Positions 12,201 to 24,929 of a DNA stretch of 64,000 nucleotides are shown one piece after another. Source of the stretch: Edaphochlamys debaryana (lineage: Eukaryota > Chlorophyta > Chlorophyceae > Chlamydomonadales); the NCBI GenBank assembly GCA_016858145.1, contig JAEHOE010000020.1, forward strand, positions 372,001 through 436,000, given 5' to 3'. The notes under the pieces are model-generated. The model had not been told where the DNA came from. It ran no database searches and saw only the letters and a program-made list of their open reading frames with translations. Numbering within the stretch: position 1 is the stretch's first letter; every line of letters begins with the position of its first letter. A program made the translations under genes and the position numbers.

Positions 12201-14379
12201 AGCACACGTCTGCGTGGCGGCAAGGGGAAAGGGGCGGCAGCATCGCTAGACGTTCAAACTACCGGAGCAGCATGACGCAATGTATGTACGGCGTGGTGCG
12301 CGAGCGGTGATGACTCGAGTCACATGCGCACCTGTTACGCAGCCCACTTGGTCTGCCGTAACCCAAACGCCTACACTGCCTGCACGCGCAGCGAGGACGA
12401 GCACGGGGGTGCGGAATGCGCAGAAGTGTGACTGCTTGCCCAGACCTGGCCTGACAGTGCCCGCGCATTCAAGGCCCTCTGCAGCCCGGCCACCCCCAAC
12501 TGTTGTGCGACGTCCGCACTGGTTCTGATATCCGAGGATACCAGTTTTCTGCAGCAGCACAACAAATGGTAGCGGGACGGTAGTCGCAGATCCGATCGCA
12601 GCATGCTGGTGTTTATGGCGGGAGGTGGCGGGCCCTGCGACACAATGCGGCCATCGACGAAGCGATTTAACGATCCCTTACGGTCATCTGGCGACCGAGG
12701 ACGTTTGCTCCTAGAGGGGTGCGTATGTTGTGCGACGTCCGCACTGGTTCTGACATTCGAGGATACCAGTTTTCTGCAGCAGCACAACACAACCCCCGCG
12801 TACGGCAGGTGCGTACACCAGCACCTACCGCACTGGTTCTGACATCCGAGGATACCAGTTTTCTGCAGCAGCACAACACAACCCCCGCGTACGGCAGGTG
12901 CGTACACCAGCACCTAGCCGGGCGTGCGACCGTTCCCACAGGCCATACAGCACAAATCCCTAAACATCTCTTGCCCGGTCCCATGCTGCCGGGCCCCACG
13001 GTAGGCGGCGGCGGGAGCCTGGCTGGGCCCCGCTGCGCACCTGGCTTGCTGGGCGCCAGCGTGTCCCATCCGGGCAGCTGCGGGGCGGGCGGACACGCAG
13101 GGGTCGGCGGGGCCGCTCATCAGTTGTTACTTCCCAGGGAGAATCCCTGACCAGCATCACCGCGGCACCGCCCCAGGGTTCGGAGCATTGACTTCATGAT
13201 CCCCGCCGCCCCTCTCCCTGCTCCCGCACCCGCACAAAGTTGTCATTTCGCCAGCGGTAAATGTACAGCCAGCGCAGCGTGAAGTGCACGTGATCGGCCA
13301 GCATAAGCTGCGAATGAGCATGTGGCAGTTACATGGGGGGACGGAAATAGCAAGCGGCGTCACGGGCGGGGTATTGCGGGGGTTCAGATGATAGACGTTT
13401 TGCGTGGGTAGGCACGCGGTACGGCAGCGGACGCACGTGCGCATCCCCGCTTCCACTTTGGCCTCCGTCCCCCCTCGGCCCCCCCCTCGCCCCTACCTAC
13501 CCCCCGCCCACCCCCCCGTACCTTCTTCTTTGCCCGGAGCTGCAGCAGCGGCCACTCGGGCAGGTCGGTGTTCCCCAGGATGGTGATGTTGGCGGTGCGG
13601 AGGAAGGGGAAGGTGCTGTTGTCCCACGCGAGGAAGGCGGCGTCACTGAGGTCAATCTGCGGGAGTGGTGCGGGGGTGTGAGCTGGGCTGGGTGCAAGAC
13701 ATGGGGCTTCAAAAGCTGGGGACCTGGCTGGGCATGAGGCAGGTCTGGGGCTGGGGCGGCGGGGCGAGGCGAGCTGGGTGTATCGTGACTCGTGTTGACG
13801 GGATGCAGCTTGGGTGCACGAAGCGCTTAAAGAGAAAGGCGGTTGGCGGGAAGAAGGGAAGCTGGGATGCTGGCAGGGGTGCGTGGTGGGATGTCATCCT
13901 AGCTCAAGGGGACGGAACTTGCACAGGCTGGCGGGGCGACGGGGCGGGGACCGCGGGGTACAGGCGGAGAGGGGCCGAGGCTGGGCGGGGTACAGGCCAA
14001 GAGGGGCTGAGGCGGCTGAGGGGACACAGCTGCGTGTCGTACCAGCTCGAACCGTCGAGCGCACGCACGACGTAGAGCCCACCGGCCTTAAGGTTGGTGT
14101 CACACCAGCTAGATGTACACGTGTGTGGGGCGGCGTGCCTCGTGGGTGAGCCTTACTGCAATTGCAAGCAAGATGAAGCGCGACAGCCCACCCGCCCCGG
14201 CTTCCACGACTCACATGCCGGGCATCTATACGCGCCACAGAGACGCTGTTGTCCAGAAGGGCGGCCGCAAGCTCCTCCGCGGTCGCGATGCTCCTCACCG
14301 TGTCCGCATAGGCCACCGGCAGGCCAAAGCGGGCCAGAGTGACCGCTAAAAGCAAAATGGAGCCTAATGCCTTGCACAT
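6279..14379 (-). CDS. X2: receptor-like TKL-type protein kinase, 26 exons, 814 aa
   Basis: Predicted single-pass plasma-membrane receptor kinase. Exons: 14215-14379, 13522-13656, 13236-13307, 13041-13077, 12193-12209, 11694-11803, 11478-11524, 11123-11172, 10971-11022, 10559-10774, 10331-10478, 9951-10131, 9841-9888, 9608-9764, 9274-9389, 9117-9143, 8735-8881, 8561-8605, 8361-8453, 8176-8232, 8028-8045, 7702-7740, 7308-7382, 6906-7046, 6645-6704, 6279-6470; all phases agree. Residues 1-25 are a signal peptide ending AYA; about 26-285 are an extracellular region with hydrophobic beta-strand-like segments and no family I recognise; about 289-320 are a transmembrane helix followed by RRKR. The kinase domain has GKGAFG (474-479), VAVK (K494), HRDLKPAN (596-603), DFG (620-622), APE (645-647) and DMYSFGVLLWEM (661 on), so it should be active. 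Exons 5 (17 nt) and 21 (18 nt) are microexons. The exon 1/2 join, exon 5 and the C-terminal exon are least certain. Confidence 0.82.
12502..12914. repeat. Hairpin-forming repeat cluster in intron 4 of X2
   Basis: This is the unit B copy of the cluster at 3238-3650 with the same three elements (12502-12563, 12727-12788, 12829-12877) and the same direct-repeat tails. It is absent from unit C. Confidence 0.8.
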
Positions 14380-15541
14380 GTTTCGGAAGTGTCTTCGGAA
14401 GCCCTGCAAGCGTACTTATACAGTAAGAGGACGTGCGTCGCCAGGACAGTACGCCTCAGCTACGGCGCGCTGGAGTTTAGTGACGTGTCGTTAAGCGCAC
14501 TCACTACACAACGGAGGGGAAACACTGTGGCAACTGTGTTGTCGCGCAACCACTGCGACTCCAGACTTCACGACTGCCGCACCGTACGCGCAGTACGGCC
14601 GGCAACATTGCGCCAATGACGGGCTCTAGGTCGGGAGCACACGAGGCAGGAAGACAACGGCGGCGTGCAGTCAGCAAGCTTCACCGGTAGCGGCCAGGAA
14701 TGGCCACGCGAGCGAACGGTGCCGTTCCAAAGGCTAAAGTGTCATCAGTGTGCCACGTCGGAGAGTCTCAAGGCTCGCTTGTGTGCTGCCGCTGGGGTCG
14801 CTTGCGCTGCCGTACCCTCATGGTGGACTGGGCCCGACGCCAACCTTCCGAGTCCCATTGTCCCACATGTTCAGGGTAATGCTGCCTCTCCATACCCGTT
14901 CATGGGCGTACCCCTGACTGCATGTTACACCTTCGGCCTGGCCCCACTTCCTCCACCCGCCCGCCCTCTTCAGCTCTTCTGCCCACCCACGGCGGCGCTG
15001 CCTACGCTTCTCATCTTGCCATCCCATCTCAAGAGTGCCCCTGCAGCAACCTTTACGGTAATGTCCTCAGCACGCCCAGGTGCGGCGGCACGGTCCATCG
15101 ATCGACCCCACATCCGAAGCAGCAAAGATCAAGGCATGCAGGCGGGCCAGAACACACGCACGCGCTCTGCATCCCCAGATCCCATTATTGTGAGAATTGA
15201 ATGAAGCCTCTGATGGCTACTCTGGCATGCGCGCATATGTTAGGCAGAAGGGTTTGGGCTTCATGCATGTTGAGAATTATATTCGTTCGTCATAGTAATG
15301 CAAAAGGTTATTGGCACACAGGCCTACCTCCCCAAGCGTCACGGCCCATGCAAGCATCGAGATTACGGGGCTGCACACCCGCTACCTGCCCATACACAAC
15401 TCACCAGTTGTACAGCCCACGAGGGCCACTACTTGACCCGTGAATGCTACGAATTGCTCTGAGCCTTGCGCAGTTGCCAGCCAACATGGCCAGCCTAGAT
15501 TGGTTTGAAACACCTGAGGACCTGAAAGGCCCATGCGCAAG
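14380..15541. other. Spacer between X3 stop and X2 start
   Basis: Same content as 5117-6278: X3 3' UTR with a TGTAA signal, then the X2 promoter region. No further gene seen. Confidence 0.6.
14925..14929 (-). terminator. Candidate poly(A) signal TGTAA for X3
   Basis: Minus-strand TGTAA at the position equivalent to 5662-5666, about 610 bases after the X3 stop. Confidence 0.45.
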
Positions 15542-18500
15542 TTAAGTTTGATTTGCTGGAGCCGCATCCGGAGAGGGCTTCAAGTGCACCGCGTCTGACG
15601 AGCTCGAGCTTGGTACGCGCCTCTCACGCCAAGGTACGACAATATGGCGTCCGATCTTGCAGAGTCGCTTCGAGCACCTCCTGTTCGTGCACCAACATGA
15701 TGGGGAACTCATCAGGGGCTTCTGAAGTCGCCGCTGGTGAGGTTCGCCGTCACCAGCGCCCCAGACTCCAGGGCCTGGGGCATGAGGCACGGGCAGAGTG
15801 AGCGGCGGGCAGGACCGCGGTGCTGACGGAAGGAGTGTTGTTGCAAGGGGAGATGAGGTTTGAGGCACCCGCTCTGTGTTGCCCCACCCCCCCACCCCGC
15901 TCCTCACCTCCGCGGCCAGGGCCAGCTGCTTGACCACCTCAGCCGCTGCGGGCCGGCGCCGGGGGTCCTGGAGGAACAGGTTCAAAGCGGGGCCAAATAT
16001 ACACGGGTCAGGGCTACGTCGGAATCGACGTCTGAAGCGGTAGGTCTAGATTGTGCCGGGACGCTGTTGTACACACGCAACGGGCTTAGCTCAACCACAC
16101 GTCCGCCCCCCTTCTTGTCTTTCCCGACGCTCTCCATGCCCACCGCGCACGTCCGTCCCCGCACTGACCTTCTCCCAGCACGCTCTGATGAGTCTTGTGA
16201 GCTTGGGAGGCCAGCGCGCGGCGGCCTCGGCCTCGGCGTTCAGGGCGCCCGAGGGCGGGGGCATCGGCAGGCGCGATCCGTTCATGGTCACGTGTACGGC
16301 AATGGCCACCTGCATGAGGTACGGCATGGAGGTCGATGTGGAAGGATATAGAAGCGGGGTCGGCCGCCACCGGGGAAGCTCCGCCGTCGGCGTCTGGGCG
16401 AGTAGCCACCCCACAGCCGAGCCTCACAATCCGCCCGCTCTCCCCTGAGCGTACTCATCGAACACTCCTGTGTCAGCCTATGCCAGCTGCGCTCTTGGCC
16501 GCGCGGCAGCTCAGTACGGCATCTGGTAGCGGCGGGCCGCACGTGGGTCGTGCAATTTTGCGGCACTCACGGGGTTAAGGCCAGGCCAGGGGGTTGATCC
16601 CGCAAGCATCTCCCACAGCAGGACGCCGAACGAGTACATGTCCGCCTGCATGCGGGTTAGACCATTGCGCCAGCGGCGGGATGGAGTGCGTAACGCGATA
16701 ATGCAGGAAACTGGCTGCGATGTGGGCTTGGAGTCCTCCTCCGCTCGCTCGACTGGCCCTGAGCTCCAAGCCATGCCGGTGGGTGCCCGCCCCGCCGCCC
16801 CGCCCACCATAAATGATGGGCAAGCAATCCCCACCTATGGTACCCGCTTGACTGGCCCTAGAGTTCTATGCCATGCCACTGGTGGGTTATCATAGACAAC
16901 CGTTAGGTGCCCTCCCCGCCTGTGATAACAACAGGTATTATGCCCGTTGCACCACCCCGCGCACCTGGTGGGTGAGCACCACGTTGTTGATGTCAAAACA
17001 CTCCTGCGGGCCCCGGGCGTCGGCAAATGTATGCTTAGGCTGAGGGGTAGGGGGCGGCAGTGTGATGATTGAGAGAGGCCTAGCGGTGGCAGTTTGGTCG
17101 GAGCCGGGCCATATTCCTTGCAAGTCAGTAGCATGCCCCGCACGCCCAGGTTGGGGCCTTGATTGCGCCTCCGTGCGTGGAGTTCTGTCCCTGTGACACG
17201 GGCCCTCCCCAAGCAGAACATGCCCGACCAGGGGCTGCGGTGACCCCGAAACGTTTCTGATCGTTTGGGTCGCTCAATATTATCACTCACCGGCGCGAGA
17301 TAGGCGGCCTGAGGTAGCAAAGGGGGCAGCCGGGGTGAGGATCCTTGGTTGAGATCTGGGTTGCATGCAGAAACTACTGAGCTCGCAGTACGGCGTACGG
17401 CACATGCTAACGATATTGATGACACCCTACACGCTCACCGTGCCTGCCTCCGGGGTCTCGGTAACCAGCACTGATGCTCGGATTCGGGACACCCCCTGTG
17501 TCCAGGAATGGGCATCAGGCATCGACGTTGAATGGGTTGGACGGGAGGCTCTGGGATAGTGGGATTCAACGTCAGTCATCTTCCCACCCTAGATCCTGCC
17601 CCTTGAAATGGTGCGGAACTCACAAAGTCCGACAGCTTGACCACGGGCCTGGCGCTGAAGGGCTCATTGAGGAGGACGTTGGCGGGCTTGAGGTCTCGGT
17701 GAATTACGGTTGGGTGCTGAGGGGGCAGGGCGGGTTGGGACGGGGCGGGGCAGCGCGTGGCGTGGCGGGACGGGGGGGGACAGGCGCGTGGGGGCCTACG
17801 CTCCCGGCTTCTGGCCTCGCTTACCAGGTAGTCAAGACCCTTGGCCACCTCGCCGGCAATGTGCAGGACCTGGCGAATCACAGCAGCAAAGTGGTGAGCA
17901 AAACGCGACACGTGCTTGGCATGCTGCCCCGAATCCCAACCTGCCCCAACAAAGCCCTTGGTATCCCCTGGCTGACCCTCCCGCCGCCCGGCACCCACCA
18001 GTGGCAGTGGCAGCGGGCCGCTCCCCCCCGGTCCCTGGATCTTGCCGTACAGCAGTTTGTCCAGGGAGGTCTCGCACAGCTCCAGCACGAGGCATGGCCG
18101 GGGGGGCGCCAGGCACGCGGCCAGGACCCGCACGATGTTGGGGTGCTGAGGGCGCATGCATGCCGGGATGGAAGCGGGCAGGGGGTGAGTGTACGGCAGG
18201 GGACGCACGGCGGAAGAGGGTGGAGAGAGGCAGTCAGGCGAACGCACAGCAGAGCCACGCTCGAGTTGGCAGCACTTCGTCATGGTGGAGGATGGGAAGT
18301 GGACCATGCATGGTTGCATCGAGACCAGGAGGGAGCACCCTAAAAGCCTAGGGTCGTGGCACCCCGTTGTGAGAGCCTACCTCACAGCGCCCCAAGACCT
18401 CCAGCTCCTGTGGGTAGGCACCGGCGGATGGCCAGGGAAGAGGCAAGGAGTGGGGGATCGTCCTGCCCCCACGAACACCACACTGCTTGTTTGTTCGGCT

Positions 18501-21500
18501 AACTGAGGGTGGCGAGGGAGGTGCCCTCCTCGCTCACCTGCACCAGGGAGGACGTCGCCTGGAGCGTGTCACCCGCCCTGATCTCATCGTCTCCTGAAAC
18601 AATAAGCTTCACTGCCACACGCTGGCCCATGTACTCCCCCTCCTGTACGCGGCCTGGGGTTTCGCGGGTTGGGGCGCACACGAGGCAGGGACGGCAGGGG
18701 TTCGGGCCAGGCGTGCCAGACGGGGGCCTGCCCGCAAGACCACTGGGCACCGTCCGGCTGGCGTGTATGCGGTGCGGGCAAGGCGGCGAGAGTAGCAGAG
18801 ACAAAGAAGTATCATAACGAGCAACATGAGCCGAGTTCGGGGCGGGGGCATTGTGATTGACTAGGAGCTCACCGAACGCGCCCTTTCCGAGGATTCTGGG
18901 CAGCAGCGTGACAAGGGGCGCTGCCTCCAGGAGGCGCGTGGAGGTGGCTAGTTTATGGAGAGCCTCCGAAGAGTGGTCGGGGACCGCGTGCTTGGGGCTG
19001 GAGAGGGCCGTCGGGGTGTCCCCATCGGCCTAAGCATGCGTGGGGGGGATGCGGGAGCGGGAAAGGGGGTCGAAAGCGGGAGGGACTTCGAGGTTGGTAC
19101 CTCACCCCCAGCGGGCTGTCTCGTGCAGCCCTGATCTGGAGCCGGCCGCCCGGCTGCCGTGCGCTCATCCCAACCCCATCCGCCGCCAGCACACCCCAGG
19201 CCAGGCGATACCTACCGGTGAGCAGAACTGCAGGTCAGAACGGAAAGGAGTGGTGCCCGTAATGACAGAGGTCGGGATGTTCATGATCGTTGGCGCCGCG
19301 GCAGCGTACACGCACGATGCGGCGGGCGCCACGCGCACGCTCACGTGTTCGGCGGTGAGTGCACGGGCCCCGCCGCCGTCGCTGTCGCCGCTGCCGCTGC
19401 CTGTGGCTTCGCTGCCGGGTTGCGCCCACGGCTTGCTGCGAGGGGCGACGAGCGGGCGAGGGCGCACAGGCTTGCAGGTGCATAAGAACTAGCGGGGCTG
19501 TGCGGGGTACCCTGTCTCGGGGTGGCTTTTGGGTTTTGCGCCCGCTTCCCTCACCGGTGACCCTGCCCCTCGTGCCCTCCTCCCGCGCCTCCCACCCGCA
19601 TTTGGCAGCGCCGCTCTGGCTCCGGTCCGTGCCCTTCGCCTCGGCGGCGGACTTGGAGGCAGCCGCGTCCTGCGACGGCCCTCGCTTCCGCCGGTGCAGC
19701 GCCCACGCCGCCACGCCAGCCACGATCGCCAGGAAGGCGACGCCTGCGGACGGAAAAGCGCGGGGAGCGCTGGGTCCTGGAGTGCGTGGCCGAACATGCG
19801 GCCCCACAACCACCCCAACGCACCTCCCACGACGCTCCCAACAATGATAGCCGTGGTGTTATCTTCACCGCCGCCGCCTCCCTCGGTGTCGGTCTGAGGT
19901 GCAGCGCCCGATGGCCCCGTTAGGGCGGCGGGGCTGGCGGTTGGAGCCGATAACGTGGCGTTGGCAGCCGGGGACGGCGCGAGCCAGCTCGTCACAGGGG
20001 CTGACAGGATTGCGCCCCGCATCGCCACCAGCATGCACGCTGCAGCGTGGGTGGGGGGAAGTGTGAGGCCAGGGAGCGTGTGGGCGGGGGGCCGCCGGGG
20101 GGCGCCAGGGAGTGGGGGCAGGTAGGAAATAGCTAGGGGGTTGAGGTAGTTGAAGGCATTGGGTGGACGGACGGGACCCCTTTCCCGATTCGGATCCGAT
20201 CTAGGAGTCCGGACGGACGTCATGCGCCAACTCACCGATGGGTTGGTTGACCTTGAGGCACTCGGCGTCCAGCATGCTGCGGCACAGCTGCGCAGACGGT
20301 ACGACGAAGAAAACACGGGTGTTGCAAAGTGTCTACGCGCCGTGCGTGTTTGCCCCTGTGTTTCGCCTGCCTGCTGGACCCCCTCACCTGCTGGGTGTGC
20401 GAGATGTTGAGGAGGTAGTTGTTGGGCACGGGCTTTCCTGGAAGGCGCACGGGAGAAGGGCAGTGACAGCAGCGCTTGTCACAGGACATTGCTCATGCAG
20501 CGCCGGAAGAGGGGCGGGCGGGGGCGGGTTTAAGCTGCGCCTGGCAGCGGTACCGCCCCCGCTGAGCGCGACCATGTCGCCATGTCGCTAGCTCTAGAGC
20601 GCCAGCGCCAGTGATTGACCGCTTACACTTGTGGTCGAGACAGCCCTCACGCCTGCTTGCCCCCTTGCCTCTTAGTAGTCGCGCCGATGGCCCCCCGCCA
20701 GCCCCAAACCCGCGGCAGCCCAAGTCCCCACGCCTGACCCACCCGCGAGGTCGTTGTCGTACCCAACAAAGATGACGTCATTAATCATGCTAAAGTCTGA
20801 CCAGCATCGATTCTTGAGACTGCAACGGAGAGATCAAGCACATGCCACATGGCATATGGCACATGTGCCTACCGGCTGCGTGCTGCCACGGCCCCCGCAT
20901 TTGCAGCACACATCCTATCGACCCGGACCCATGCATGCTGAACCTGCGTGCCACTCACACGGATGAGTCGTTGACGCAGCCGGTCTGCGGCAGCCCCAGG
21001 GTGTAGGTCTGCACCCCCGGGACCGAGGCGGGTCGCTCCACGGCTCCATAGTTGGCACCCATGATAGGCTGCGTGGGGGTACCGGGGCGGTGGTAGCGAC
21101 GAGGTGGATACCAGGTCAGCAGCATGGGTTGTGGTCTTGTGGATGCTCCGTTTGCGAAGGGCCTCCGCCTGCCGGATGGAACGGCGGGGCCTCGCAGAGC
21201 GTTTTCCTCAGGTAGGTCCACCAACCAACTACTCCACGCATGCAGCGGGCACACCCCTCATACATTTCCCGAGCCGCTACCAGCCACCGGCCGTGCTAGT
21301 ATAGTAGTAATAGCTACGCGACGGGCGAACTCGTGCGTACCCCGCTTGGGGGATAAGGGGGCGGGGCAGAATCAACGCCCCAGCCACCACCGGCCAATCC
21401 TCTTGGCCGCACCCTCCGGCCGTGCTATTGCATGGGGTCCAGCTGCCCAAAGCTCACCAGGGGGTAGCACACGTCTGCGTGGCGGCAAGGGGAAAGGGGC

Positions 21501-23262
21501 GGCAGCATCGCTAGACGTTCAAACTACCGGAGCAGCATGACGCAATGTATGTACGGCGTGGTGCGCGAGCGGTGATGACTCGAGTCACATGCGCACCTGT
21601 TACGCAGCCCACTTGGTCTGCCGTAACCCAAACGCCTACACTGCCTGCACGCGCAGCGAGGACGAGCACGGGGGTGCGGAATGCGCAGAAGTGTGACTGC
21701 TTGCCCAGACCTGGCCTGACAGTGCCCGCGCATTCAAGGCCCTCTGCAGCCCGGCCACCCCCAACCCCCGCGTACGGCAGGTGCGTACACCAGCACCTAG
21801 CCGGGCGTGCGACCGTTCCCACAGGCCATACAGCACAAATCCCTAAACATCTCTTGCCCGGTCCCATGCTGCCGGGCCCCACGGTAGGCGGCGGCGGGAG
21901 CCTGGCTGGGCCCCGCTGCGCACCTGGCTTGCTGGGCGCCAGCGTGTCCCATCCGGGCAGCTGCGGGGCGGGCGGACACGCAGGGGTCGGCGGGGCCGCT
22001 CATCAGTTGTTACTTCCCAGGGAGAATCCCTGACCAGCATCACCGCGGCACCGCCCCAGGGTTCGGAGCATTGACTTCATGATCCCCGCCGCCCCTCTCC
22101 CTGCTCCCGCACCCGCACAAAGTTGTCATTTCGCCAGCGGTAAATGTACAGCCAGCGCAGCGTGAAGTGCACGTGATCGGCCAGCATAAGCTGCGAATGA
22201 GCATGTGGCAGTTACATGGGGGGACGGAAATAGCAAGCGGCGTCACGGGCGGGGTATTGCGGGGGTTCAGATGATAGACGTTTTGCGTGGGTAGGCACGC
22301 GGTACGGCAGCGGACGCACGTGCGCATCCCCGCTTCCACTTTGGCCTCCGTCCCCCCTCGGCCCCCCCCTCGCCCCTACCTACCCCCCGCCCACCCCCCC
22401 GTACCTTCTTCTTTGCCCGGAGCTGCAGCAGCGGCCACTCGGGCAGGTCGGTGTTCCCCAGGATGGTGATGTTGGCGGTGCGGAGGAAGGGGAAGGTGCT
22501 GTTGTCCCACGCGAGGAAGGCGGCGTCACTGAGGTCAATCTGCGGGAGTGGTGCGGGGGTGTGAGCTGGGCTGGGTGCAAGACATGGGGCTTCAAAAGCT
22601 GGGGACCTGGCTGGGCATGAGGCAGGTCTGGGGCTGGGGCGGCGGGGCGAGGCGAGCTGGGTGTATCGTGACTCGTGTTGACGGGATGCAGCTTGGGTGC
22701 ACGAAGCGCTTAAAGAGAAAGGCGGTTGGCGGGAAGAAGGGAAGCTGGGATGCTGGCAGGGGTGCGTGGTGGGATGTCATCCTAGCTCAAGGGGACGGAA
22801 CTTGCACAGGCTGGCGGGGCGACGGGGCGGGGACCGCGGGGTACAGGCGGAGAGGGGCCGAGGCTGGGCGGGGTACAGGCCAAGAGGGGCTGAGGCGGCT
22901 GAGGGGACACAGCTGCGTGTCGTACCAGCTCGAACCGTCGAGCGCACGCACGACGTAGAGCCCACCGGCCTTAAGGTTGGTGTCACACCAGCTAGATGTA
23001 CACGTGTGTGGGGCGGCGTGCCTCGTGGGTGAGCCTTACTGCAATTGCAAGCAAGATGAAGCGCGACAGCCCACCCGCCCCGGCTTCCACGACTCACATG
23101 CCGGGCATCTATACGCGCCACAGAGACGCTGTTGTCCAGAAGGGCGGCCGCAAGCTCCTCCGCGGTCGCGATGCTCCTCACCGTGTCCGCATAGGCCACC
23201 GGCAGGCCAAAGCGGGCCAGAGTGACCGCTAAAAGCAAAATGGAGCCTAATGCCTTGCACAT
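15542..23262 (-). CDS. X3: receptor-like TKL-type protein kinase, terminal array copy
   Basis: Same gene structure as X2. The start codon is at 23262, the signal-peptide exon at 23098-23262, the transmembrane exons near 19596-20039, the Gly-loop exon near 18873-19029, the HRD exon near 17624-17717, and the stop at 15542. All kinase landmarks (VAVK, HRDLKPAN, DFG, APE, WxM segment) are present. A C-to-A change at 15633 relative to X2 is synonymous in the frame ending at 15542 but not in the alternative last-exon frame, which weakly supports the chosen C-terminus. Intron 4 is 382 bp shorter because the hairpin cluster is missing. Only about 340 bp of upstream sequence is shared with X1 and X2, so X3 may be regulated differently. 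Likely functional. Confidence 0.8.
21765..21780. other. 382-bp deletion junction in intron 4 of X3
   Basis: Units A and B carry 382 extra bases here (for example about 3236-3617). The flanks share only a short CAAC overlap, and the right breakpoint falls at the start of the last 37-bp direct repeat. All three hairpin elements are removed and the exons are untouched. Confidence 0.85.
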
Positions 23263-23602
23263 GTTTCGGAAGTGTCTTCGGAAGCCCTGCAAGCGTACTT
23301 ATACAGTAAGAGGACGTGCGTCGCCAGGACAGTACGCCTCAGCTACGGCGCGCTGGAGTTTAGTGACGTGTCGTTAAGCGCACTCACTACACAACGGAGG
23401 GGAAACACTGTGGCAACTGTGTTGTCGCACAACCACTGCGACTCCAGACTTCACGACTGCCGCACCGTACGCGCAGTACGGCCGGCAACATTGCGGCTGC
23501 CAATGACGGGCTCTAGGTCGGGAGCACACGAGGCAGGAAGACAACGGCGGCGTGCAGTCAGCAAGCTTCACCGGTAGCGGCCAGGAATGGCCACGCGAGC
23601 GA
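23263..23602 (-). promoter_or_regulatory. Shared upstream region of X3
   Basis: These 340 bp upstream of the X3 start codon match the equivalent bases of X1 and X2 and are the only upstream DNA common to all copies. They probably contain the 5' UTR and core promoter. No specific element was identified. Confidence 0.4.
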
Positions 23603-24929
23603 TGGCGCGCTTCGCCGAAGGACGGCCTGCACCAGTTACCCTCGGAGCGTCCCCTCCTCGTCTGGCCCCCCGCCATGCGCCGACAACTAGCGCTGAAGGG
23701 CGCGTGCGACCTCGCCCACGCGCGCACTTCTTCCACCCGACGAGCAACCACCTCCCCAGCCAGCATACCCTGACCTGGACATGGCCTCGTAACGCCGGCA
23801 TCAGTGCACGCCCCGCCATACACGTCCCCGCGTGCTCTGCCGATCCCGCTCACCAGACCGACCCCGGCCTCTGATGGCCACCGCCCGAGGCTCGGAGTTC
23901 TAGGATCCTGCCCAGCTACCTGACCCCAAATGCTTAAGACCAGTCCTCCTGCCTCTGGCAATCTACCAAAGGCGCCCACACCTCCGCTCCAAACCCGAAC
24001 ACCAAGGAGGAAGCAAGAGACAGTTCACGAACTCCAGGCACCGCCAGTGCTCGACCATCAGACACAAATCGACATGATCACCGCCTCGACACCCCGATCC
24101 AAGATACCGCCGTCGGCCCAAACGGGACAAGGCCGGGCTGGAACCGGCACTCATTCATCCCTGAGGGACCCCAAAACACAACCGTGCCCCGCGCCGGGCG
24201 ATTGCGGCCCCCGCAAAGCGCGCGTGCCGCCCTCGACAGACGAAGGGCCATTCCTGGCAGGTCACGAATCCCCCCTCATCCGGCTCGCACTCCGCAATCA
24301 CCACCGGATGCGGCCGCACCGCTCGCAGCAGACAGGGCCCCGAAACGCCCGCCCGTGTGTCATGTCATGATGATTACCACGCTGCGGTTACGGCTACCCA
24401 CTACTGGTATCCGTACGCCTGAGCACCCACAGGTCTTGTGCCGGGCTGTCCTGGCAAGGCGGCAACCTTGCTGCAAGACCCGAACAATCCGTAAGCTCGG
24501 CAACACTTCGCTACTACCCACTACCCACCGCCCCATCGTAATTGCCCGCACAGACCAAACGCAAGGTACCGGTACTCGGGCTGAGCTGCCCGAGACCTCA
24601 AAACCTACCCAGCCTAGCTCATCACCGAAAGGTACACGACCGTAATCTCGTACACCCCAGGCCCGCCTACGAGAACCCCTTCCCCGTACACAAAGGTTGC
24701 TTCCCCCCAAACCCCCATTCCCTGTCCTACGCCTACCCCCACACAGCGCAAGCCTTGCTGCAGGCACCGCCCCGCCGCTCGCACCACCCCACCCCGCCGA
24801 CTCACGAGGCCGAGAGCTGGTCAGAAGACAGAGGCATGAGGACGCCCACGAACCCGTCCGTGCTCGCACCGCCGCCGCCGCCGTCCAAGCCGGCGGACGC
24901 AGCGCGCAGCATGGAAAGGTTCTGCAGGC
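23603..24929. other. Intergenic DNA between X3 and the MIP gene
   Basis: Unique sequence beyond the array edge. It probably includes the 3' UTR of the minus-strand MIP gene on its right side and distal promoter DNA of X3 on its left. Open frames are present but show no family resemblance or splice logic. No TGTAA was seen on the minus strand. Confidence 0.5.

Larger units (their letters stand above)
7765..17027. repeat. Tandem array unit B (complete 9263-bp copy)
   Basis: This is the only unit complete in the window. It runs from the base matching window position 1 to the base before the same sequence recurs at 17028. Divergence from units A and C is limited to scattered substitutions and one-base indels in homopolymers, which implies recent duplication or ongoing gene conversion. 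Each unit contains one kinase gene register. Confidence 0.95.
17028..23602. repeat. Tandem array unit C (right-hand, terminal copy)
   Basis: Identity to units A and B stops abruptly after 23602, where A and B continue into the 3' region of the neighbouring gene copy and C enters unrelated DNA. C therefore keeps only about 340 bp upstream of its start codon. It also lacks a 382-bp block present in A and B (junction near 21772) and has small differences near 23496, where a few extra bases are present. Confidence 0.93.

Noticed and set aside
23930..24645. Overlapping plus-strand open frames of about 150 residues
   Set aside because: Low-complexity Pro/Thr/Arg composition, no motif, no splice logic; probably MIP 3' UTR or spacer.
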